From Candidatus Sphingobacterium stercoripullorum (GTDB lineage: Bacteria > Bacteroidota > Bacteroidia > Sphingobacteriales > Sphingobacteriaceae): 11,872 nt of DNA. The DNA lies in NCBI GenBank assembly GCA_019114715.1, contig DXEZ01000171.1, forward strand, positions 1 through 11,872, in the 5' to 3' direction. The position numbers were made by a program, and so were the translations under genes. The notes beneath the pieces are model-generated. The model made no database searches and was not told the DNA's origin. It saw only the letters and a program-made list of their open reading frames with translations. How positions within the stretch are numbered: the first letter of the stretch is position 1; the number at the start of each line of letters is the position of its first letter. Positions 1 to 6,436 of this stretch are shown one piece after another.

Positions 1-125
1 CCCAATTTCCTACCACCTATTAAAAACTCCTCTGAATTGCTGGTTGACTTTTTATAGGAATAAAAGCCTATTCCTAACATCAAAAGCATATATAAAACAA
101 TCGCTACTAGTTCATAATAATCCAT
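1..125 (-). CDS. Sodium/solute symporter (SSS family), N-terminal fragment cut by the left edge
   Basis: Reading the minus strand from an ATG at 125 gives 41 complete codons that run off the left end without a stop. Residues 5-23 form a hydrophobic first transmembrane helix (ending MLGIGFYSYKK). The following segment, SEEFLIGGRKLG, matches the start of the second helix in the SSS family (PutP, PanF and SGLT relatives), where a D/EYFLGGR-like motif is diagnostic. SSS proteins import solutes such as amino acids, sugars, sialic acid or carboxylates across the inner membrane with Na+. The substrate cannot be told from this fragment. It lies 56 nt downstream of the S10 peptidase gene on the same strand with no convincing terminator between, so the two may share a transcript. 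The leader is A/T-rich without a Shine-Dalgarno sequence. The family call is fairly sure; the substrate is unknown. Confidence 0.82.
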   Translation of the reverse strand, partial: MDYYELVAIVLYMLLMLGIGFYSYKKSTSNSEEFLIGGRKL

Positions 126-181
126 AAAATATATTTGTTTTTGTATTTACTGTGTTTAAGACCTTTTAAATTTTAAGGTTT

Positions 182-1654
182 TTAATATTTTGCGGGCTGG
201 CCATCTTCAGGAATAGTTGAAAGAATAAATTGCCTAATGTCTTCATTCGCCTGTATAAGGTCTTCCTTCCTAAGGTACATCATATGACCACTTTTATAGG
301 CTTTGAATGACATCCGTGGAGCTAGTTTCCCGGAAGGATCCATGTGCCATAGGTTGTATTTTGCATTGAAGTAATCCGTTGCTCCATCAAAATACCCCGA
401 TTGGACCATAACATTTAAAAATGGATTGGCAGCCATTGCTTGACGGAGGTTATAACCTGTTCTATTATTCGAGCCATCCCAAGGATGAACTGGACCGAAC
501 ATATTATACCTTACGTCCGTTTTAAAATCAAGAACATTTCTATAGTAATAATTTATCGCAGGCGTAAATGAATGCAACCAAGACGTCAATTCTGCATTGT
601 AATCCGGCCTTTCTCCAGCATCTCGAACATCCACCCCTAAGTACCTAGAATCTAACCGTCCTACGGTGTATCCATCTTCACGCTTTAGCTCCTTCCAAAA
701 TAGGGAGGTTGAAATATCCAAGTTGTTTTGTGCTATAACTATTTCAGAAAGAGATGTATAGCGAGACATTTCTTTTATGATATAGGCTTTTTCTTCTGGA
801 CCAATGTGATGACCTTTTGCAATTGCCGGTAAGAGTTTGTTTATTGTAAATTCTTCTGCTTCTTCTAGGAGGTCTTCCAGCTGTCTGTTTTGTAATTCTG
901 GAGCTAGCTTATTGTGGTAATAGGCAGTTGCTGTAAAATAGGGAAGTCTATTGGCAGCGCTTACTGTACGATCTCTTGTAATCCCTAGGTCCGTTGGTGA
1001 AACTAAAACAACCCCATTTAAATACATCCATTGTGAGTTTTGTAGCTCTAAAGCCAGTCCAGATACCCTTGTAGTACCATAGCTCTCTCCTATTAAATAT
1101 TTCGGAGAATTCCACCGGTTATTTCGCGTTACAAAGGTGCTTATCCAGTTTGCCAAATACTTAATATCAGCATTTACACCAAAAAACATGGATTTATTCA
1201 CATCATCGGAAAGGATTCTTGAGAAACCTGTGTTGACGGGATCTATGTAAACAATATCGGCAACATCTAAAATCGAGTAAGGATTTTCTTTTATCCCATA
1301 AGGCTGCACTGGATAGCCCTCATCGTCTATATTTAGTAATGCGGGGCCTGTATAGGCGATGTGCATCCATACCGAGCCGGATCCAGGCCCTCCGTTGAAG
1401 GAAATGACCAAAGGTCTATCCTCTTTGTTTTCTACCCCTTGCTTTTCGTAGTATGTGTAATGCAAAGAGGCCACCTCTTTTCCGGAATCATCCCAAACAG
1501 GCTGCATCCCTGCAAAAGCCTTGTAAGCAATAGACTGCCCATTTGCCCTAAGCTGATGGGTCGTCGTTACAACGGTATCGCTTTTTAATGCGGGTTGGGC
1601 AAAGGATGCCAAGCAAATACCAAGAGTTAAAAACATTATTAAGGATAGTCTCAT
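182..1654 (-). CDS. Secreted S10-family serine carboxypeptidase-like enzyme
   Basis: This is a 490-residue protein of the alpha/beta-hydrolase S10 clan, expected to remove C-terminal residues from peptides in the periplasm or outside the cell. Visible family marks are the oxyanion-hole segment FNGGPGSGS (86-94), the nucleophile motif GESYG (Ser191), the acid segment SGYFDGATDYF (Asp423) and the histidine segment KSGHMMY (His457). The eukaryotic NGGPGCSS cysteine is replaced by Ser, as usual in bacterial members. Residues 1-19 are a signal peptide (MRLSLIMFLTLGICLASFA) with likely signal peptidase I cleavage before Gln20; Cys14 does not sit in a lipobox. The open frame extends 34 codons upstream to 1756, but I choose the ATG at 1654. 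It places the signal peptide at the N-terminus, and a -7 promoter match lies between the two starts. No type IX secretion C-terminal domain is seen. The substrate is not known. Confidence 0.9.
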   Translation of the reverse strand: MRLSLIMFLTLGICLASFAQPALKSDTVVTTTHQLRANGQSIAYKAFAGMQPVWDDSGKEVASLHYTYYEKQGVENKEDRPLVISFNGGPGSGSVWMHIAYTGPALLNIDDEGYPVQPYGIKENPYSILDVADIVYIDPVNTGFSRILSDDVNKSMFFGVNADIKYLANWISTFVTRNNRWNSPKYLIGESYGTTRVSGLALELQNSQWMYLNGVVLVSPTDLGITRDRTVSAANRLPYFTATAYYHNKLAPELQNRQLEDLLEEAEEFTINKLLPAIAKGHHIGPEEKAYIIKEMSRYTSLSEIVIAQNNLDISTSLFWKELKREDGYTVGRLDSRYLGVDVRDAGERPDYNAELTSWLHSFTPAINYYYRNVLDFKTDVRYNMFGPVHPWDGSNNRTGYNLRQAMAANPFLNVMVQSGYFDGATDYFNAKYNLWHMDPSGKLAPRMSFKAYKSGHMMYLRKEDLIQANEDIRQFILSTIPEDGQPAKY

Positions 1655-1691
1655 GTTGTTGTTATTAATTTTGATAATCAATAAGTCTTGG

Positions 1692-1699
1692 CAAAGATA
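1692..1699 (-). promoter_or_regulatory. Candidate -7 promoter element for the S10 peptidase gene
   Basis: On the minus strand this reads TATCTTTG, a perfect match to the Bacteroidota -7 consensus TAnnTTTG, 37 nt upstream of the chosen ATG. No good TTG-type -33 element is visible at the usual 17-20 nt spacing, so the call rests on one motif plus sensible placement. If real, it excludes the longer upstream start at 1756. Confidence 0.4.
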
Positions 1700-2029
1700 G
1701 AAATTCATTAAGAACATCGGGTAAATCTGGAGAACTTTCCTGCCTAGCTGAGTCATTAAGGGGAATAAATAAATGAAGTTTACAGCTCTTTTTTCGGGTA
1801 GTTATTCCTGATCAAAGCTCAGATTTACTGAAAGTTGTGAAGATACATTTGGTGCGTAAAATGGAACCGAGCTATTGTACGTAATTCACCCTAGTGATCA
1901 ATTATTTTCTAGCACCTGATCCGCCCCTAATCAATTACTAGAGTATCTGCACTAAATAATCAAAGTAACAAAAATCAATAAGCAATCGTTTGATTGTTTT
2001 CTCCACTGTTCATTTATAGCCTGAAAATA

Positions 2030-2037
2030 TATATTTG
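2030..2037 (+). promoter_or_regulatory. Candidate -7 promoter element for the M60 peptidase gene
   Basis: TATATTTG fits TAnnTTTG exactly and ends 27 nt before the ATG at 2065. No matching TTG -33 element occurs at the expected spacing. The nearest TTG trinucleotides (1990-1996) are more than 30 nt upstream. Confidence 0.42.
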
Positions 2038-2064
2038 GCAAAATAAAAATCGAATTATAGCTAT

Positions 2065-3879
2065 ATGAAACGACATTTTATCTTATTAATTTTTAGCTTG
2101 TTTTTTCTGCAATTATCTGCTCAGGAAAAATATGCTGATGTTTTCCAAGATGAGAACCTCTCTACCCTGCAGGCGGAAGTCAATGAAGATTTAATTAAAG
2201 AGATTAAAGAAAGCTCCATTCGGGAGTATGCTTTGCGTCTATTTAAGAACCCAGATTTATCGAAAGCTCGGCTACAGAGTTACGCGAGCTATTTGCATCC
2301 CAAGCTGCTAGCTAGGAAGCTCAAGACAACGTCATACTCTCAATTTGAAAACCCTACGGGTATCTATTTTAAGCAAGGCGAAGAAATTGCTTTATGGGTT
2401 AACAGCCCATCCAATCAGGCTCTTAATCTAAAAGTGGCTAACTGGGATGATCAGGATTTCACGCTTGATGAATACCCTTTAAAGCATGGGCTTAATACAT
2501 TTACTGCTAAAAATAAAGGGAATTCTTATATAGAGTATTTTGTTGAAGATGAAGGTAACCACCCATCGGTCCATGTACATGTGTTTTCGGGTGAAGAAAA
2601 CGGCGTCTTTGATATCAAGATACACAGCAATGAAGATTGGCAGAAACTATTAGCAAATGCTAAAAGTCCAGTGATAGACATTTTAGGCGAGTATACGCAT
2701 TTAGCCTACAGTGTAAATTCATTAAAAAAATACAGCCCAGATAACGGCGTGGAACTCATTGCTCTTTACGATTCAATCATCAATATTCAGTATCAAATTA
2801 TGGGTCTAAATAGTGCAAATGAAGTACCTAGAAATAGAATGTTTGGCCGCGTTATTTGGAAAGGCTTTATGTATGCTGATGGTATAGGTGCTGCCTTCCA
2901 TGATAATACAATGGAGAATGTAGCCCATGTTGAAAACCTGAGAAAGAACCCTTGGGGTGTGGCCCATGAGTTTGGTCATGTGAATCAAGTGCGTCCGAAT
3001 ATGAAATGGGTCGGTACCACCGAAGTTACAAATAACATTTTCTCAGTTTGGACTCAATATTTCTTCAATCCTGAAAGCCCCAAGCTAGAGCGCGAGAAAC
3101 TTCAAGATTACGATGAGCAGAAAGTTGGTGGAAGAATCACCTCGTTTATGGAATCGGCATTTATCCATAGACAGCCGTGGCTTACCCAAGCTGGCCCAGA
3201 TCGTTGGGACCGTGAAAGACCAAGAGACTGGGGTGGCGATCACTTTGTAAAGCTCGTACCACTATGGCAATTGCAGCTGTATTTTGTGGTTGCTGGGGAG
3301 TCTAATAAGTGGGAGACCAGCAACTTTTATGGAGAAATTTTTCAGAAAGCTATCAAAGCGGCTCCTACACCGGAAAAGGATGATGCCTACTACCAATTGG
3401 AGTTCATAAAAAATGCTTGCGATGTAGCTAAGTTGGATTTGACAGACTTTTTTGAGCAGGCTGGATTATTGCTACCCATTGACCTTTGGGTAGATGATTA
3501 TACCTGCGCGCAGATGACCATAACAGAAGAACAAATTGCTGCTGTTAAGAATTACGCATCTAAGTATAAGAAACCCAGCACTTCGGTCTTAAAATACATT
3601 ACAGCTAATAGCGTCGATATCTTTAAAAATCAAAACAAGTTAAAAGGAAAAACTGGTAAAGGCTTTTCTATGGAAGATGGTAAAGTAATAATAGATAACG
3701 ACAAGTGGCAAGGTGCAGTAGCCTTTGAAACTTATCAAGGCGATAAGCTTATTAAGATTGCTTTTCGTGGAGCTGGATCTCCCGATAATAGCCAGACAAT
3801 AGTCCATACGCCAGAAGGCTCAACCACTGTTAAAGCCGTGAGTTGGAATGGAAAAAGAAAAAATGTAACAAGCCTATAA
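2065..3879 (+). CDS. Secreted M60/enhancin-like zinc metallopeptidase
   Basis: This 604-residue protein has an N-terminal signal peptide (residues 1-19, cleavage probable between Ala19 and Gln20). A region around 90-175 is rich in beta strands (for example TGIYFKQGEEIALWV) and resembles the sandwich domain that precedes the catalytic part in M60-like proteins. The gluzincin motif HEFGH lies at 301-305 in the context NPWGVAHEFGHVNQ, followed by Glu320 in GTTEVTNN. By family analogy His301, His305 and Glu320 bind zinc and Glu302 is the catalytic base. M60/enhancin enzymes (baculovirus enhancin, Bacteroides BT4244) cleave mucin-type glycoproteins; glycoprotein cleavage here is inference. No carbohydrate-binding or BACON module is recognisable, and no type IX C-terminal domain, so the protein may stay in the periplasm or be exported another way. 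The leader is A/T-rich with no Shine-Dalgarno sequence. The gene stands alone and ends just before a strong hairpin. Confidence 0.87.
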   Translation: MKRHFILLIFSLFFLQLSAQEKYADVFQDENLSTLQAEVNEDLIKEIKESSIREYALRLFKNPDLSKARLQSYASYLHPKLLARKLKTTSYSQFENPTGIYFKQGEEIALWVNSPSNQALNLKVANWDDQDFTLDEYPLKHGLNTFTAKNKGNSYIEYFVEDEGNHPSVHVHVFSGEENGVFDIKIHSNEDWQKLLANAKSPVIDILGEYTHLAYSVNSLKKYSPDNGVELIALYDSIINIQYQIMGLNSANEVPRNRMFGRVIWKGFMYADGIGAAFHDNTMENVAHVENLRKNPWGVAHEFGHVNQVRPNMKWVGTTEVTNNIFSVWTQYFFNPESPKLEREKLQDYDEQKVGGRITSFMESAFIHRQPWLTQAGPDRWDRERPRDWGGDHFVKLVPLWQLQLYFVVAGESNKWETSNFYGEIFQKAIKAAPTPEKDDAYYQLEFIKNACDVAKLDLTDFFEQAGLLLPIDLWVDDYTCAQMTITEEQIAAVKNYASKYKKPSTSVLKYITANSVDIFKNQNKLKGKTGKGFSMEDGKVIIDNDKWQGAVAFETYQGDKLIKIAFRGAGSPDNSQTIVHTPEGSTTVKAVSWNGKRKNVTSL

Positions 3880-4180
3880 AATTACAGGCTATTAAGTAAA
3901 GCCAGAGCCTCTCTGGCTTTACTAATAAAAATTCTAATCTGAGTTTTTAATTATTTTTCGTATTATGGTCTTTCAAAGTGCTTAATAGTAAAAAGCTATT
4001 GGACATTTACTGTTTTCTATTCAAGAGTCCCTAAAAGTAGGTATATGAGCATGTAGCTCTATGAGAAGGGCATGAAGTAATGCAGGGTGAATAGCTCACG
4101 CTGTAGCTACTAACTCTGTGAAGAGAATATTTTCATTCGTTATTTCTATTTACAAAGCAAAACCTAGAAAAATATAGACT
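3880..4180. other. Intergenic region between the M60 and SMP-30 genes
   Basis: These 301 nt begin with the hairpin at 3895-3923. The stretch 3930-4030 is plain A/T-rich sequence. From 4047 to 4099 three short stem-loops follow one another: GAGC/GCTC at 4047-4059, GCAT/ATGC at 4070-4083 and GTGA/TCAC at 4087-4099. This part looks more G/C-rich than its surroundings. All six reading frames are short or interrupted. The last 50 nt form an A/T-rich leader for the SMP-30 gene, with no perfect TAnnTTTG match. Confidence 0.45.
3895..3923 (+). terminator. Perfect 13-bp hairpin after the M60 gene
   Basis: Arms at 3895-3907 (AGTAAAGCCAGAG) and 3911-3923 (CTCTGGCTTTACT) are exact inverted copies with a 3-nt loop, starting 15 nt after the stop codon. 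The run after the stem is AATAAAAATTC rather than a clean T tract. It is therefore a probable but not classic rho-independent terminator, and it may instead protect the mRNA 3' end. A weaker inverted repeat, AGCCT/AGGCT at 3871-3890, spans the stop codon just upstream. Confidence 0.6.
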
Positions 4181-5227
4181 ATGATGGAAAAGTTTTTTAT
4201 TTCTGCCGGTATATTTACCCTAATAAGCTTATCGAGTTGCATGAACTCACCCAGTAGCTCAAACCAGGATAAATCCGGTCAGCAGCCTGCGGAAAACACT
4301 AACTTCACTACTGTAGAAGTGGAGATTTTAAACGACAAAGCGAAGGATATTTTAGATGAAAACATCAAAGGTACTGTAATTGCAGACAACTTCATTTGGT
4401 CAGAAGGTCCACTATGGATAGATGATAAAGAGCTATTGTTGTTTTCAGATGTACCGGCCAATGTCATTTACCAATGGACTCCAGAAGATGGACTAAGCGA
4501 GTACCTGAAACCAGCGGGTATGACTACACCCCATGAGCACGACAAAGAGCCTGGACCAAATGGATTGATACTGAATCACCAGGGAGAACTGGTGATCTGT
4601 CAGCATGGTGATCACGCTTTATCCATTATGAATGCTCCGATTGAAGCGCCTCAAGTTAAGTTTAAAGTGTTAGCAAATGAATATCAGGGCAAGCGTTTAA
4701 ATAGTCCTAATGATGTTATCATCGATAAACAGGGGCAATATTATTTTACCGATCCGGATTATGGTCTTGCCAAAGCGGAAGACAAAGAACTTCCTTTTAA
4801 TGGCGTCTTTAAAATTGACACCTCTGGAATCTTGGAGCTACTCATTGATACCATTTCCCATCCTAATGGACTGGCATTCTCTCCTGATGAGCAGAACCTG
4901 TATATAGCAAACTCCAACCACGATTCTCCAATTATTTATAAATACAGATTGGACCATAATGGCGATATATTAGATGGAGGAGTGTTTTTTGATTTTAAGC
5001 CTTTATTAGACCGTGGCCCAGGTGGCCCGGATGGTTTTAAGTTGGATTCTAGTGGGAATATCTACACTTCTGGACCAGGTGGTGTTTGGATCATTAGCCC
5101 AGAGGGAGAGCCACTAGCTAGGCTAATAATTGAAAACAGGGTTTCAAATTGCGCCCTTTCTAAGGACGAAAAAACGTTATTTGTTACCAACACCGATAAA
5201 GTTCTGCAGATAAAATTAAAGAACTAG
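4181..5227 (+). CDS. SMP-30/gluconolactonase-family lipoprotein
   Basis: This 348-residue six-bladed beta-propeller belongs to the SMP-30/gluconolactonase/LRE family, whose members hydrolyse lactones such as gluconolactone using one divalent metal. Metal-ligand segments are visible in family order: SEGPLW (Glu75), LNSPND (Asn177) followed by YYFTDPDYG, and GGPDGFKLDSSGNIY (Asp284). The N-terminus is a lipoprotein signal with lipobox LSSC and lipidated Cys20. No acidic surface-export signal of the kind known in some Bacteroidota (for example K-D/E-D/E) follows the cysteine, so the protein probably faces the periplasm. A His/Glu-rich insert, TTPHEHDKEPGPNG (115-128), carries the EPG-NG motif of bacterial members. 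Two adjacent ATG codons (4181, 4184) are both usable. The lipocalin gene follows 58 nt downstream and is probably co-transcribed. The true substrate is not predictable; sugar lactone is the default guess. Confidence 0.85.
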   Translation: MMEKFFISAGIFTLISLSSCMNSPSSSNQDKSGQQPAENTNFTTVEVEILNDKAKDILDENIKGTVIADNFIWSEGPLWIDDKELLLFSDVPANVIYQWTPEDGLSEYLKPAGMTTPHEHDKEPGPNGLILNHQGELVICQHGDHALSIMNAPIEAPQVKFKVLANEYQGKRLNSPNDVIIDKQGQYYFTDPDYGLAKAEDKELPFNGVFKIDTSGILELLIDTISHPNGLAFSPDEQNLYIANSNHDSPIIYKYRLDHNGDILDGGVFFDFKPLLDRGPGGPDGFKLDSSGNIYTSGPGGVWIISPEGEPLARLIIENRVSNCALSKDEKTLFVTNTDKVLQIKLKN

Positions 5228-5285
5228 AGGATTATATTCTAGCAAACTATTCTCCTACTTGTTTGTTATCAATAAAAACAGAATC

Positions 5286-5831
5286 ATGAATAAAAAGCAA
5301 ACACTCATTGCGCTATCAGCAACCGCTCTAGGAACGATTATCTACAACGTTTTAAAGCCTGTGAAATCAGATGTTCAAGCGATATCTAATTTTGATATCG
5401 ACCAGTATTTAGGCAAATGGTATGAAATTGCCAGGTTAGATTTCTATTGGGAGAAAAACTTAAAGAATGTAGTTGCCGAGTACCGCAAGGATACAAGCGG
5501 TAGGATTCAGGTGATTAATAAAGGGGTTGATATAACAAATAATCAATTGAAAATAAAAACGGGGAAAGCAAAGTTTAAGTTTCCAGATGATAAAAACATC
5601 GGCGCTCTAAAGGTTTCTTTCTTTGGCCCCTTTTACAGCGGATACCACGTTATGGCAATCGATGAAGGTTATAAATATGCGCTAGTCTTTGGAGATAACA
5701 CCGATTACATGTGGATTCTGTCTCGGGAAAAAGATATTCCAAAGAAAGTCGTTGAAGGCTTTTTAAAGACTGCTCAGATGGCCGGATATGCTACTGAGAA
5801 CTTGGTGTGGACCGTTCAAGAAGACTCCTAG
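5286..5831 (+). CDS. blc: Blc-type bacterial lipocalin
   Basis: This 181-residue protein has the single-domain lipocalin fold, which binds lipids or other hydrophobic ligands. It carries the Blc signatures: YLGKWYEIARLDFYWEKNL (41-59, structurally conserved region 1 with the G-x-W motif), VINKG (76-80), ALKVSFFGPFYSGYHVMAID (107-126) and DYMWILSRE (140-148). E. coli Blc is an outer-membrane lipoprotein with a role linked to lysophospholipids. This protein lacks the lipobox cysteine. Its N-terminus (MNKKQTLIALSATALGTIIY) is a hydrophobic stretch that may act as a signal anchor or an uncleaved export signal. The open frame reaches back to a TTG at 5259, but the ATG at 5286 gives a normal start with an A-rich leader and is preferred. 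It lies 58 nt after the SMP-30 gene. Its stop overlaps the stop of the convergent gene. The family is secure; the location is less so. Confidence 0.88.
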   Translation: MNKKQTLIALSATALGTIIYNVLKPVKSDVQAISNFDIDQYLGKWYEIARLDFYWEKNLKNVVAEYRKDTSGRIQVINKGVDITNNQLKIKTGKAKFKFPDDKNIGALKVSFFGPFYSGYHVMAIDEGYKYALVFGDNTDYMWILSREKDIPKKVVEGFLKTAQMAGYATENLVWTVQEDS

Positions 5832-6133
5832 TTGAAGATTTCATTGATGATATTGTAGTCTATTAGTTCCTCTTGGCAAATTGCTTGAGCTATATTTTGG
5901 ATATCCTCATCACTAATTACATTTCGTAGCCCTTTATTGTATAGAGAGGTTAGAAAGATGGCAGCTTGATTACGCTCTTGATGGGCTAGGACTCCTCCCC
6001 CAACGTAAAAGTTTATTATCGCGCTTGCAAAATCTGCGAACTCTGGGATGCTAAAATTTCTACCAGTCTTTTTACGATTTGCAATAAACAGTTCAAAGTC
6101 TTTTTTTAGAAGTTCCTTTTTATCATTATCCAT
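5828..6133 (-). CDS. Small hypothetical protein, family not recognised
   Basis: This 101-residue protein matches no family I recognise. It is probably cytoplasmic: there is no signal peptide or transmembrane helix. The first 25 residues are strongly charged (MDNDKKELLKKDFELF...RKKTGR), and the rest looks alpha-helical, with a Gly-rich turn FYVGGGVLAHQERNQ (42-56) and an acidic, Ile-rich tail ending NIINEIFN. There is one cysteine (Cys86). The frame also allows a TTG start at 6139, but the ATG at 6133 is the ordinary choice. It converges on the lipocalin: its TAG stop (5828-5830) and the lipocalin's TAG (5829-5831) share one CTAG, a 4-nt overlap. Composition and the unbroken frame favour a real gene, but there is no homology support here. 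The gene stands alone with no strand-mates nearby. Confidence 0.6.
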   Translation of the reverse strand: MDNDKKELLKKDFELFIANRKKTGRNFSIPEFADFASAIINFYVGGGVLAHQERNQAAIFLTSLYNKGLRNVISDEDIQNIAQAICQEELIDYNIINEIFN

Positions 6134-6436
6134 AGCCAAAATTAAGAATTTATTTGATAGGAGTAGGATATATTCTCATTTCAAATTTTTAAAGGAACAC
6201 ACTCGTATATTGAATCCATTTTTCTTAAATTTAGCCACAAATTCTACGAAGGGATAAGGGCTTTAGAGCCAGTAAACCTCAAAAAGATGACCAATGGAAA
6301 CTTTATTTTATCATTACGTTAAAAATGTATTAAGTTTTCATTAGAAATCTTCTGAGTGTATCAAACACCGTGGAAATATCGATAGAACAACTTATATTCG
6401 TATAAAGAACTACTTCTTGACACAAAAAACAGCATA
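6134..6436. other. Divergent intergenic region upstream of the alkaline phosphatase gene
   Basis: These 303 nt separate the small hypothetical gene from the phosphatase gene. I see no credible gene in them. A small hairpin, GGCT/AGCC at 6259-6270, and the phosphatase promoter candidate at 6393-6400 are the only structures noted. I looked for tandem direct repeats like the proteobacterial Pho box (CTGTCAT spaced by 4 nt) and found none, so phosphate control is not visible from the sequence. Confidence 0.45.
6393..6400 (+). promoter_or_regulatory. Candidate -7 promoter element for the alkaline phosphatase gene
   Basis: TATATTCG matches TAnnTTTG at all but one position and ends 36 nt before the ATG at 6437. 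There is no clear TTG -33 element. This is the best candidate in the region, but weak. Confidence 0.28.

Larger units (their letters stand above)
1655..2064. other. Divergent intergenic region between the S10 and M60 peptidase genes
   Basis: These 410 nt hold no credible gene. They carry candidate -7 elements facing each way (1692-1699 minus, 2030-2037 plus). A further plus-strand TAnnTTTG match, TACATTTG at 1844-1851, lies about 215 nt from the M60 start. A small inverted repeat, CAATC/GATTG with a GTTT loop, lies at 1983-1996 and is followed by four T. The length is generous for two simple promoters and leaves room for a regulator site, but I see no repeated operator that would identify one. 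Confidence 0.5.

Noticed and set aside
161..179. ACCTT/AAGGT inverted repeat after the S10 stop as a terminator
   Set aside because: Only 5 bp pair before two mismatches, and no T tract follows on the minus strand. Not enough to separate S10 from the SSS gene.
1983..1996. CAATC/GATTG hairpin followed by four T upstream of M60
   Set aside because: The stem is only 5 bp and mostly A/T with no upstream gene on that strand to terminate. Too weak to call.
6137..6144. Minus-strand TAATTTTG, a perfect -7 match next to the small hypothetical gene
   Set aside because: It ends only 3 nt before the ATG at 6133, which would place the transcript start inside the start codon. Probably chance in A/T-rich DNA.
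6048..6257. Plus-strand open frame of 69 codons overlapping the small hypothetical gene
   Set aside because: The first half is antisense to the 101-residue gene and the rest runs into A/T-rich spacer with no recognisable protein character.
6134..6436. Pho box upstream of alkaline phosphatase
   Set aside because: No CTGTCAT-like tandem repeats are present, and the Bacteroidota equivalent is not something I can recognise reliably by eye.
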